A DNA stretch of 64,000 nt, from assembly GCF_000224145.3 (NCBI RefSeq), contig NC_020171.2, positions 1,003,391-1,067,390 of the forward strand, written 5' to 3'. Position 1 is the stretch's first letter. Every line of letters starts with the position of its first letter. Shown here piece by piece: positions 44,702-62,000 of the stretch. Under the pieces are notes generated by a model. That model had not been told where the DNA came from. It did no database searches and saw nothing but the letters and a program-made list of their open reading frames with translations. Both the position numbers and the translations under genes were made by a program. The stretch comes from Ciona intestinalis (taxonomy: Eukaryota > Chordata > Ascidiacea > Phlebobranchia > Cionidae).

Positions 44702-45777
44702 TTATCGGTAAGCGCTAAAATCTCGGCTAAGTCTTTCTGGTGGTACAAATGATCGACAAAGCGGACATGTATGCTTGCTTGCCACCCAAGCTTCTGCGCA
44801 AGCGCCATGGAAGCTATGGCCACATGGAAAAGTAACAGTAGGCTCGAATGTTCCACGTAGCCTCTTAATTTCCATTTCGTCCATTTCGTCTAAACAGATC
44901 GCACAAGTTGTTTCAGTTATGTCTCCAGATATGCCCCGTTTTCTTTCAACGGCAGTAGGCTCACGTTTATAAGGTGGTAAGGTAGCTTGAGGATCTCGCA
45001 ACTTTTGGTCATTAGTGCCATTTCGGCGGTACTGTGGTCTTCTATTGTAATTCTGATTCGTAGTGCTTGGAGTATTTCTTGATCTAGACGTATAGTGTTG
45101 AAGTCTTAGTCCTGAATGAGTTGCTACATGTCGATTTTGCAGGCCAGAATTGGCTTGAAACCCTTGCCTATTATGCCACGGTATAGGCTGTCTAACTGAA
45201 TTCTGTCTTGTGTAGCTTGCTCGTGGCGTTAAACTGCTACTAGAACGTTGCTGTCTGTCAAAATTTCCATGGTTATGCCTGTAATTTGTACGTTGGTTCG
45301 CTGTCCGGCTGTATTGCGAACGGTAGTAGTCGTGGCCATGGTTTTGAATAAAACGTTTGGTTTCGTTATTCCACCATTGGCGAGGACGTTCGTAGTTCAT
45401 GTCGTTGTACCGGCGTTGATGGTAAGGCACTCCACCTATACCACGATCTGTGTAAATAAAAATGCATAAAAGTAATGTTTTTATTCGAATTGCCTATATG
45501 AGTTAAAGTAAATTGTCTGGTACTGTGGTGTAAGATGAGACTCCTTTAGCACATGATATACAAATATCCTGATCCTGTTTTAAACATCATGACAACGGAT
45601 TTGATAGACATGAGGATATGGTTTTATTATTCTTCGAATATTTTTTTGCTTACTACCAAATGGTACCAGAAAATAGAATGAAAAGTCGTCCCATTTTACC
45701 CCACCGCACTAAATAATAACAGATGTTATTTACACACAACTATACAGATACAAAACGACTTACCCATGGTCTAATGA
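44702..45777 (-). CDS. RING-H2 finger protein with a basic, Asn/Gln/Arg-rich N-terminus
   Basis: Two coding exons. Exon 1 contributes only ATG plus one base (45777-45774) before GTAAG; exon 2 is 45447-44702. The product is 249 aa and begins MDRGIGGVPYHQRRYNDMNY. Residues 1-180 are low complexity (Arg, Asn, Gln, Tyr, His, Ser) and probably disordered. A C3H2C3 RING follows (C183, C186, C210, H212, H215, C218, C229, C232): C-x2-C-x23-C-x-H-x2-H-x2-C-x10-C-x2-C. The 23-residue spacer is on the long side. Likely an E3 ubiquitin ligase acting with an E2. There is no membrane segment. It is convergent with the coiled-coil gene, the stops being 268 bp apart. No specific orthologue recognised. The intron carries a MITE-like element. 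Confidence 0.85.
45521..45712. mobile_element. MITE-like element, copy 9, inside the RING-H2 gene intron
   Basis: Starts tactgtggtgtaagatgag; ends ccattttaccccaccgcact. Interior 'gcttactaccaaatggt'. It fills most of the 326-bp intron. Confidence 0.75.
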
Positions 45778-47134
45778 TGTCTGACAGTTTGTACTTCAGT
45801 TAGATACTGTGGCAAAATACCTTATTCTTAAAACCTGCAAAGGGACCAACAAACTAATTAATAATAATAATTTAGCTCAACAGAACAAATATACAAACAA
45901 AAAACTGAGCTACTTAATCGATGCTACGTAAGTATTAAGCGTATAACCTGTGCTAAAACCTCATTTACTATAACTGTTTCGCTATTTTACGGCCTGCTTT
46001 TAAAACGAAACGTCAGCAGTCATATATGTAGGCCCAGTTACAGCCTAGCTGTGAATATAAATGAATCATATAACCTTTATCAGCTGATATGATATATGAC
46101 GCCACCCTGCTAGCTCATAAGCTAGCGTACTGCTGTAGTTATGTGGCAGTAAAGCAGATGAAACAAAGCCCATAACAAACTTCCTTACATTTATGTCTCT
46201 AAACTGAATAAGACCGGAAAAGCTTTCTTTTCTTATTCCTTTCAGCACAGCTTCAGCAGTTTTAGGCCTGCGAAGCTGTATTTTATATACCGTACTCGCC
46301 CTACGCGTAGCTAATAAATTATAGATGCGTCTGCAGCATTCTTGCACCACACACATATACTTAGCACTATAGCAGTCTCGCGTTTTCTCTGCGATTCGAA
46401 TAATACGTATGACGTCACAGAGTGACTATCCTGGTAACAATAACAAACCATTGCATGAAACAACAGTCGTCTATAAATACAACAAAACTATATCCTCTAA
46501 AAACTATTGGTTTCGTCTTAAATGGGAAAATAAAGCTAAACTGTAACAAAAAAAGTTGCAAAATTTATATAAAACGCCAAATCTGCAGAGGCCATTACCC
46601 CATTTAGCCAGTAATGCTTCGGATACAGCAATATACACGTACTTCATTCACCAAATAGGTTATCATTTAGGCTTAGAAAGTAACCTGATTTAAATATTAG
46701 GAAAGTGCTACATATATAAGTATCTGGTTACCGTGTAAAGTAAGCGAAAACGCCCAAAACTTACAAAGAATCACACTGCAACAAAACTCCTATTATAATA
46801 TAAGTACTTGTTTAGGATATAGTAGTTTTAAGGCTAACTACTCCAGCAAATACAACCTAAAATATAGGGTTTACTTCCAACATTGTACAGTACGTGTTCT
46901 GACAGCCACAACGAACGCAGCGCTGCTAAAGCAATATGACACGTATATTACTGTCAGCGTTCTGTTATGGTCAGCCTGACTGCATACATACATCAGAGCT
47001 TTTTACGCACGTAAGCGGATTTGTATGAGCGTGTGAGAACGTAATAACAGAGTTATTACCTACCTTTAATTGGATGAGATGAGAAATTAAAATGGTTTAA
47101 TTAAAACTTAGATATGTCACAAACAATAAGGCTT

Positions 47135-47165
<31 letters not shown>

Positions 47166-49205
47166 GAAATTTATGTTTAAATATTTATTGTAATAAAGTG
47201 TTCAAAACACTTTAAATGTAGAACAAGCCTTAATAATATTTTTAAACAGAATATGTCCTACAAAAGACAGATTACACTGCTCAATCTGGGGTATTTCGAT
47301 GCATAGTACTGATAGGTAACAGCATACTGTTAATCTAAGCTTTTTCAAAACTTACAAATTTAGAGAATTGACATTTAAAGGATATCCTGATATATTCTGT
47401 GAATCTGGCCCTGATCTAACGCTTATTATTGTTGTTCAATTATTGTTACATCATAACAGAATACACCAACTGCCACCAAATACCCACAAAAAAAGTCAAA
47501 TCTAACTAATAATGTGCCAAAAAATATATATTTTCCCAACTACTAGCAATCTAGCACTATCAGTCTCTCATTCTAATAGAACCTCAAACGTTTTGGCGTA
47601 TATTTTATGCAATAAGATTTAATATTTATAAAGAATAAAGGAACAATCTCTTTTTTCTAATTTTAGCAGCCCAGAAAACACAGTGTAATTTGTTCAGGGT
47701 GGGGTTTAATTTTCAAAACGAGAATTTCATGCGTGCATAAAATATAAGGTCCGACTTTCAAAATACATAGTGAGTGTTTAACAAGACTGAAATACACAAC
47801 CGCATTTGTATTGAAAAAGAACTGGCAAAAACTAGGGTCAAATTAGTTTTGAGTTACAAGGCAGTGCGTTTAATACTGGAGTAAAAATATTGGGACCCCA
47901 AGTTCAAAAGGTGATATGCTTTTTTTTTCATTTCTCTTCTTAAAAGAGAGGTTAGGAAAAAAGAAAAAAAGTAAACTCATTGGGTAGAAAGCCACAGGTT
48001 TAAAGGGCGATTTTTGGCTTTTTCCATTTTTATCTTCTTAAAAGAGAGATATAAGGAAAAAAGAAAAAGTAAACTCATGGGGTAGCATACTGCAAGCGGT
48101 AAATACGGTATGTACAATAAAACAAAGTTCCGCACTGGTACTATAGTATGTAACGTAATTGGCATGCTGTAGTGGCAATGGTAACGTTATAGTTCATAAA
48201 ATGATGGCACACGATTTAAATACACATCATATGCTAATATAATGCTGTATGAAAGGCAAATAACAACCCATAGCCAAACATTTTACAATTTTAGGACAGA
48301 TTATTAAAAGTAACGATTTTTACTCAAAAATGTATTTGTTCAGTTTAGGCTAAAGGTGATTTGCTACTAGTAGTCATAGACGCCACTTTAGGGGTGCCTG
48401 GGGTGGCATGTCACTCCAAGTTTTAAAACAGATGTAATATAATGTGTTTTATAACCCATTTTTTTATATTTTAATATACATTTTACCTTGCTGTTATGTG
48501 TCTATACAAACAAACATAGACAAAGTATATTGCATTTGACACATTAATCAATGAAGTTCCCTATGTTTTTCGCTATGAACCCAACTGCATTTGGAAAAAA
48601 ATGGCAACCCCTGTTTTGTTAAAAATTCAAAAGCACGACGCCTATGCTAATAGTGTATTAGTAGTAAAATACTAATTTAATGTTACATGCTTATACAGTT
48701 CAAATGGTTGGTCCGACATGGAAAAATGGGTATTTAGATACAGAAATGAAAGAGTGTAGTTGTATTAAGTTGTACTCATTAACGAAAAAAGTTAAAAAAT
48801 AAGAGAGACCACATTCAATTAGTAGTGCAAAACACTGAACAAAATAGAAGAGAAGTCACATGATCAAAAAGAAAAAGGCTCTTGTGAGTTGTGACAAAAA
48901 AGAGATGTTAACTGTTTTTTTTTTGGTTAAAATTCAACTAACCCTTTTTAAATAAAAATTCATACCTAAAAAAATAGGCTTTTGCAAATACAGTTTATAA
49001 TGTGATATAACCCAAATTGTTACAGCATAGAAACTTGAAAAGTTATTAAATATTCAAAAAAAATTCATATAAAACACTCAACCAATAATTGAAACAAGAT
49101 TTTCACTTGGACAAAATGAGGAACAGTTTAGTATTGTTATGTTGTTACTAACATACATATTTTGAAGGCAATGATCTATATATGTTTACACTTAGCTGTA
49201 TATCA
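45778..49205. other. Intergenic region between the RING-H2 gene start and the SMAD4 stop
   Basis: Upstream of the RING-H2 gene and downstream of SMAD4 (both minus). A higher-GC segment at 46066-46400 encloses a 96-codon minus frame without domain support. A (TA)n run lies near 47140-47164. An imperfect duplication spans 47925-47980 and 48020-48085 around 'tcttcttaaaagagag'. A dispersed repeat lies near 48420-48650. No gene is supported. Confidence 0.5.
47925..48085. repeat. Imperfect direct duplication of about 95 bp
   Basis: 'tcttcttaaaagagag', 'aggaaaaaagaaaa' and 'gtaaactcat..ggtag' occur twice in the same order about 95 bp apart. Confidence 0.6.
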
Positions 49206-54272
<5,067 letters not shown>

Positions 54273-54826
54273 TGTTTGTATTTGCTGGTCTGGATATCCA
54301 GGCGGTTTATTCTAAAACCACACACAGTCCAAATCACACACTAACGCCTGCGTAATGTTACATATAAATTAAAATTGGCTTTATTGTATAATTTTCTTAG
54401 CTGGGCAGAAAAAAATACCCTAAATTATCTATTATTTGTTTGTTTTTACAGGTGTGCTGTTTTGTACGTACTTACTTCGTGCTCACTGCCTTGCGTAAAT
54501 TAACTTTTGATTCACTGCCGAAAGGACTTACAAACGCACATTCGGTTCGGGACCGCCAGTCTCTTTCTTTGGCAGTTTCACTACAGACGACGTAGGTTTA
54601 TAAAATCGGAAATCGAAGTAATCACACGATTTACACCTATGCATGCAACACACGCATACAGCTCAGTGTTTGTATATACAATACAAGATACGTAATCACG
54701 ACTGTCTTGAACGAGCGGTCGCGGACATCCAAGAAATGTCTTAATACGAGGCCTCTATTTTGCGATTGTGAACGAAGGTACTCACGGATTTAAAAGTTGA
54801 AAACGTTCTTGTTGGTTAACTGCCAT
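54273..54826 (-). promoter_or_regulatory. SMAD4 leader exon and overlapping upstream ORF
   Basis: A donor at 54785 (CC|GTGAGT) and the acceptor before 54311 join a leader exon to the first coding exon. The leader contains ATG at 54826 opening MAVNQQERFQLLNP. After splicing it reads out of frame across the SMAD4 start and stops about 20 codons later, giving a 37-codon overlapping upstream ORF. The 5' end of the leader exon is not defined by sequence. Confidence 0.5.
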
Positions 54827-56005
54827 AACAAAGTTAAGTATTTATTTTGTTTTTACGTAGATATATAGTTTTGTCCAAAGCGATAAAAATTTTTTTTTAA
54901 AACCAGAAATTTTGTTTTAATCTCTTTGGTTTTGTCTGCCAAATGGCATGCCAATTTTCGTGAGGGTGTATAACCACGTATTAAACTGTAATAAATAAAT
55001 TCCATTTTCGCGACAGTTCGGCATAAAAAATAGCGGTCGGTGGGCTAAATCAGAGCCATAGAAAAACGTCCCTATTGCGTAAGCCCCAAATAGGCATACA
55101 CGACCCAACACCGACCATTTCATTGCTTCCCGGTGGGTATCGTGACCGTCAATTCCCGCGAATCATACAATTGGAAATCGAAGGGCAACCTAGTAGAACA
55201 TATAGTAGGCTCAACGATTATTCGTGGCGTTTAAGCTTTACAACCACGAACTAAATAGAAGCAGTGAACCGGTTACACATATAACTATATTATTAAAGAC
55301 CCAGTTATCTAATTATTCTTTTCGTCAGCTGATAGCTTCAGTTTAAACAGCAGGACGCATAAAATTAATAACAGAACTTACCCGGAGCTAAATTTCAAAT
55401 CAACTGCATATTTTCACGTAGCAAATATAGCAAACACTGATAAGCTTCCCTCAGATGTTCTTATACTCGAATATAAACTAACCAACTTACCAAGTAGTGT
55501 ATAACCAACTTCTTAAAAGCACGTCCTAACAATTAACGCCAGAATAAAAGCGCTGGAATGTACGAACCGACATCAAGAAAAACAGGCCGAGTAACTAAAC
55601 ACAGCAAAACCCAGTCAATACATTTAAAGTTACACTGCCATACCCTTTAACAAGTTTTTCTGTACTAGAATATTTAGTAAGCTTTCCGATTAGTATAGGA
55701 ACACTAAAAAGCTAATGGACTCTGCGCGTGGATTTATAGTTCTAACCTATTTTGAGCCGAAACGATAAAGATAGCGACTAATACCGACCGCAGATTAATT
55801 CTTTTAATATTTTTAAACAAGGAGACAGTAAAACTAAGCGAGTCACACTAGAAAGTGGAAAAACGCTTCAGAATTACGTCTTTTTGCTTTTTTTAGCAAA
55901 GCACAAGAAAAACTTGCACTCAAGACGGATTTTGGCGTTAAGACACCCAAGAAAAACTAGCGTTTTAACAGGTATACAGCACAACCCAAGAGTTGAGCTT
56001 TAAAC
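54827..56005. other. SMAD4 promoter side and BOP1 3' side
   Basis: 1.2 kb between two minus-strand genes. It should contain the SMAD4 promoter and the BOP1 3' UTR. Only a short unsupported minus frame (54917-55123) is present. No canonical AATAAA was noticed close to the BOP1 stop. Confidence 0.5.
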
Positions 56006-59000
56006 TCAAGAGAAAAGACGAATCGTATTATCTGCTGCGGATGAGAAGATCCATGGTTGGTGAGGATGGAAACAACAATCCAGGACTCCAAGGTTACGAT
56101 CTACTTTGTGACCTTTCAGTACTTTAACCGGCACGATTAGCGGATTTTGCATTAAATCACTGTAGGATAGAAACAAATAGTTTACGATTTAGTAATATGT
56201 TAGTAAAAGTTTTATTGATTAAGAGTTTCTGAGCAAGATATATCTAGTACTGCGGGGTAAGATGGAAACCATCAGCACACAACATGCCATATTTCCCGAT
56301 CCTTATGCTCCTCGACTATAAAAGAGAATAAAAATACGAATCATCTTACCCCAACCTACTAGATTACAGTAAAATAAAAACATTCAAAGGTTTAAAAATG
56401 TATCAATGCATGTAACTTACTTTGCCTTTTAATGCGAGGATAAATAAGTTACATTCATTCATTCATTCATTCAAAAAAAAAAAAATGGGGAAAAACATTA
56501 AAAATACCTGTATACCATCCCATGGCTAACTACAATTGACCCATCATCACCAGCTGAAGCAAAAAGTGGATATTTTCGATGGAAGCAACACGCACGTATA
56601 GCGCGTTTATGATAACGCATTGTGCGGTATGGCTTGGAAGATAGGTCCATGTCAAACCATGAAAGACGGCAGTCGTAACTCCCAACGATCAAGTTATCAC
56701 CTGTGTGTTTATATAGAGTTAGATTTTAAACACCTCATGCTTGTTAACGAGTTACCACGTATGCAACTTTGGTACAGCAAAACAAATGTGAATGAATGAA
56801 CGTAATTTTTTGCATGGCAGGGTAACGACGGGTGTTCTGTTTCATATAACTCGTGACTGTTTACGAGATACGGTGTATGTAACTTTGTGGGTGATTATTG
56901 AACACAATTCTAGTTATATGCCAAAGAACAGTTTTTTAAAATAGAAAAGATCCTGTTGTTGAAACAAGCTGTAAGTACAAATACAACCATACATTACGGA
57001 CTAAACCACTACAACAGATAGACAACATATTAACTTATTGTAAAATGAACAAAATTAGGTTTGTATAAAGCGTTTACCTCCTGGATGAATGGCAATTGAT
57101 GAAATCCATTTTGCGTTTGACAAGAGTTTTTTCGAAAGCTGCTGTTTTACTAAGTTGTAGACACGTACGTATTGCTGCGTCTGTAAAAGATTTGGGTTTT
57201 GGATATTTTGTGCGGTAATGTAATGCTACAAATGTAAATAAGTACTGCAGTATACGCTTAAGAGATAAAAAAATCATGTTACTTATACTTCTACAGCGAG
57301 CATGAGGTGTATGAATGCACCATGTGCGTTTGATGTATAAAAAAACACCAATGTAACTCAAACATAACCAAAAATTTGCAAAACTACACTAAGTGTTACC
57401 ATTAAACATAATAATAATAGCATACTAGATTAACTTAGTGTAATTTTTGCTTACTGCCACAAAGAAGAAAGGTCGGTTCGGATGAAACAGCACGCTCTGT
57501 ACTGCTCCCTTGCATTTACTGAAGGGATTCTGAGACCTTCTTTTAGTGAGTTGGTGCAAGAATACTTGCGCATTGGAATTGTTGGGCACGGTGGCTGCAA
57601 AGTAATCGCCCTTGGCATGCCATGTAACCTTGGATACTGCCTGGAGATAAAATTGGTGAAATTGGTGAATTTTTTTTTGATTTTGAAGAAACTGTGGGAA
57701 AATAATTAATGTTAGTTCATTCTATTCTATGTGAGTGAGGTCCTACAGCGTGACACGCCATGTGATTTGGGATTTAGGCCAAAGTTGGTCCATTACTACC
57801 CATATAAATACGAATAAATATATAAAACTTTGAAAATGACATACTTTTGGATGTGTTATAACAAGCCTGTACCCATCTTGATATTCTAATCCTGTTTCTA
57901 CAGATCTCCAGGGAGGAATGAGGGAATTGCTCTTCTCACTCTTGCTCCCACTCTGCTCCTCTTCCTCCTCATTTGGCTCATATGATTGGAGGAGGCTGTC
58001 GGTTGCCTGGGCAACCAGTCGATCTCCAATGTAGGGGTTCAAAATTATAATTTTCGTGTCACTAAAAAAGTTTTGGAAAAAATTTGTGTAACAAAAAAGG
58101 TCTGGGTGTTGGGGTTATGGGCCAATTTAGCCTAAATCTCAGGTCCTTTACAAGGACCTCACCCACATAGCATAGATTACCAAATTTTGTAGTAAAACAT
58201 CAGTAAAAATGTGACAAACATTAAAAAGAAGAAAAAAAACACATAAAGAATCCAATACTAAAAAGGGGGAAATGGTGTTTACCACACTAAAAAGGTAAAT
58301 ACACATTAAAAAGTAAAATATACTTACACTGTGATAGCTAGAAGACACACACTGGTATTAGGACACCATGATATACATTTGATTGCTTCCTTTTCATCTA
58401 TTTTAAGTTCACGCACACAACGAGCTGTTTGTACTTCCCATATTCTAACTACACCATCGTCAGAACCTGGGAATTTGTGTAAAATTTTTATTAAGTTATT
58501 TCAAGTTTCACTGTCCAGTTATAACATGGGTGTCTTCTTATACACCGGACACATATGGTGTATTCATACACCTCATGCTCACTGTCAAGTTATAACATAG
58601 GTGTTTTCTTATACACCAGACACACATGGTGTATTCATACACCTCATTCTCACTGTCAAGTTATAACATGAGTGTCTTCTTATACACCAGACACATATGG
58701 TGTATCTACTATTTATACACCTTATGCTTACTGTTGAGTTATAACATGAGTGTCTTCTTATACACCAAACACACATGGGGACTCATACACCTCATGCTAA
58801 CTGTCAAGTCCCCAAACACAACACACCTGATGCCAACCATTGTCCTGTAGTATCCACCGATATAGTACGGACCATGGCTTGATGACCCCTGTAACACAGA
58901 GCTTGTACGGTGGGGAAAGGTCGAAGGTCACGGGGTTTAGGGAGGTCAGGGATAAGGTCATCAGGGTTCACGTTAAACTGAAAGAAAAAAGTATAAAAAT

Positions 59001-62000
59001 TTGTATAAAATTGCAAAAAATGAATGGTGTAATTCAGTCATAGTCCACAGTATATAGTAGGGATAGATGGTCCATGTTTTCATTCTCTTTTATTGTCTCA
59101 TTTGGTAGTAAACAAAGAACACAATTATAACAGTATCCTCAAGAGACAAGTTTTAGCACCCTAGGTGTTGTGGTAATGAGCCAACTTTTGCTTAAACCTT
59201 AGGTCTCATGACATGCACTGTAGGACTTCAGCCATTAATAATAAAAAAAACTTGGTCTCTTTCATCTTACCTTCATTTTCCTCTGACGAGGACACAGATA
59301 AAGATCGAGGCATCGGGCGAATCTCTCCTGGATGAACTTGGGATATTGAGGAACTCTTCTCAATGCATCGTGCTTCTCGGGGATGAAATCAAACTTCCGG
59401 TCTTCTGGGTCGTCTTCTTTCCATTGGTCAATCTAAAGGAGTTAATGAGTGTAACCTATTTATCCTAGGGTCTAGAGAATGACAGTTGTTGTAATACGGG
59501 TGTATTTTAAGTACATACATGAATGATTTTAACTTCTTTATCTCACGTAGCGGTGCAACGTCAATCATTATAAATTATAACACCGATGTTCTGTTTCATA
59601 CACCTTGTGTCCGCTCACGGGTTACCATGTATGTAACTTAGTGGGTGATTGTTTTTCTGTATGACTGACAATTCATACAACCTATACACAGCACATTACC
59701 TCTTCTTGAGTTGGCAAATACTCTGGGGGTGGGTTATAAGATGCTTCATGCCCTGGCAGTGCTGGTTTAGGTGCAGGAATGTGCATTTTCTGTCTCGCAA
59801 GTTCACTATGGCTCTAGTAGGTTAAAAAGTAGTTAATCTGAGTGCTTTTTTTATCGGACGCATTTGAGATTGCAATTTTACGTTAAATATAATCAAATTT
59901 TGGCGGATTTAAATTTTAAACTAAATCCGGGGTAACATTGCTATAACACAGTTACATTCAGTTGTCAAACATAGGGAACCTCATTGATTTATGTGGCGCT
60001 TATAACAGCTAACACCTAGCAGTAGGGGAAAAGCTAGTTAAGGCTTAAAACATGGGTGCTAAAACAACTTGCCACTTTTTCAATATTTATGGTCACACGA
60101 AAAGTGATCCCAGGCACCCATATATGATATAACATTATACCAATGCCACATAAATAACTAAAGACGTTGTAACTCAGAAATTGCAAGCACTGATGGTGTA
60201 GATAGTTGGCCAAAAACTACATTACAATATAAATTTCATAATGTATACATTTCTTGACCACAAAATATAGAACTACCTTTTTATCATCATTCACATCTGC
60301 CCATAAATCATAGAACTTGATTTGTTCTTCATCATCTTGCTTAGGCTTGCCAACTTTTAGCCAACCCATTTTAATAGCATGGACAAGCTTGCCAACCTAA
60401 GTAATAATTACATTATAATGGGAAACAATATGAATAAAACTTGTTTTATTCTAAAGTGGTTGTTATAACAGGTGTTTTGTTTCATACACTTTGTGCCTGA
60501 TTACCAGTTGGTACATCTGAAACTTTGTGACTGTTTTTTAATGTACATATGGCTGATAATTTAGGCAACTCATTAGTGACTACTAGGCTGGAGCAATTGC
60601 TGTTAAGTGTCTTGCCCATCGATCCACTCGCCAACAATAGTATGGAGCATGAAACCCATGAACTCTGAGCTATGGGCAGCCAAGGGCAGGCGTGCTAACC
60701 ACACCAGGCAAAACATATTATACCAATACTAACCAATGGAACTTACTTTTCGTTTTTCCACCAGAGAAGGGGTGAAACTTCTTTTATGAGCAGGGGCGTT
60801 ATTTATTGGGTGTAACATTTTTTCATTGGTGAAAAAGTCAACGTATGGCTGTAATGAGAAGTATAAGATTGTAAGTTAAAGTTAAATATGATTGAAAGTA
60901 TGGTTACTTCGGCTATTGGGCAAAATGTAACACAGTCTCTTTTTAGTTTTGCTAGTATAATATATACATGTTAATTTTACTCAAATTCTTGCTGAATGGC
61001 AGATGAAACATAGGGAATATATTTATTGTTTATATATATATATCAAAAGCGCTAAAGAAGAACAGAAAGTACTGTTAAAAATGTTAGGGTGGAAAACTTG
61101 GTTTTCTGTTTAAATATCTTTTTAAGGAAACAGACAGGAAAAATTTGGAAGGGGCCTTAAATCTATAGTACTAACTGTATGCAAAAGTTCAATAAGCACC
61201 AGTTTGGCTGGAACTCTCATAGATATATTTTCAAAAACTATAACAGTGTATGAAAATGTAGAAATAGAAATATCAAAAAAATAGAAATAGAAATATGATA
61301 TTCGAAATTCCTACTTCATGAGGGTCATATTTAGCATCGTAGAAATAACCTCGTTGTACTCTGTTAACCAAACTCAATTCCTCTTCAGTTAAAACATGGT
61401 CTCTCCCTGTTGTTTTATCATGGATCGTTTTCCTGTGGTCAGAAAATGAACAAAATGAGTTGCTAATAAAGTTTTGAATGCGTGAATGTAACTTGTTTAA
61501 GCACAACTTTTAAAAGAAGGTGACAGCATATGTTTTAGTATACCAGTTTTAAGCTTGATATAGCTATTACCTTGCTGTTAGGTGTCTATACAAACAAGCA
61601 GGGCCAAATTATACAAAAAAATCCCCAAAAAATTATCACCCATAAAGATGTGGTAACTCGTAAGCTAACATGAGGTGTATGAAACAGAAAAACCGTGTTA
61701 TAACAACTATCGTTTCCAGCCACATGAGGATAAGCAAGTTACATTCATTCATTCATGTGCACCCAACTTACCAGTATTCTGGGTTGTCCATTTTATCGAG
61801 AAATTTATCCAATTCATCGTTATTTCGAATTGGTTTTGCGATCTTTTTCCCATCCAAGTCATAACCAATATGAGGAAAGTCTTCATACCATTGCATGGGT
61901 ATGTTACCAACTGTGTTTCTGCTGTCCTGGTTGGGAATAAATATTTAAAGAATTACATTCCCTGAAAAAATGGTGCTGAAACGTTGGAATTGACCATGCT

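Noticed and set aside
46066..46356. 96-codon minus-strand ORF upstream of the RING-H2 gene
   Set aside because: Somewhat higher GC than its flanks, but no domain, no splice support and no clear start context; more likely an old repeat.
54786..54826. ATG at 54826 as the SMAD4 translation start
   Set aside because: Splicing to the next exon puts this frame out of phase with MH1. The in-frame Met at 54272 matches the vertebrate SMAD4 N-terminus.
58331..58850. Overlapping plus-strand ORFs encoding repeated '[10 protein letters not shown]' peptides
   Set aside because: They are translations of the 71-bp minisatellite and run antisense to BOP1.
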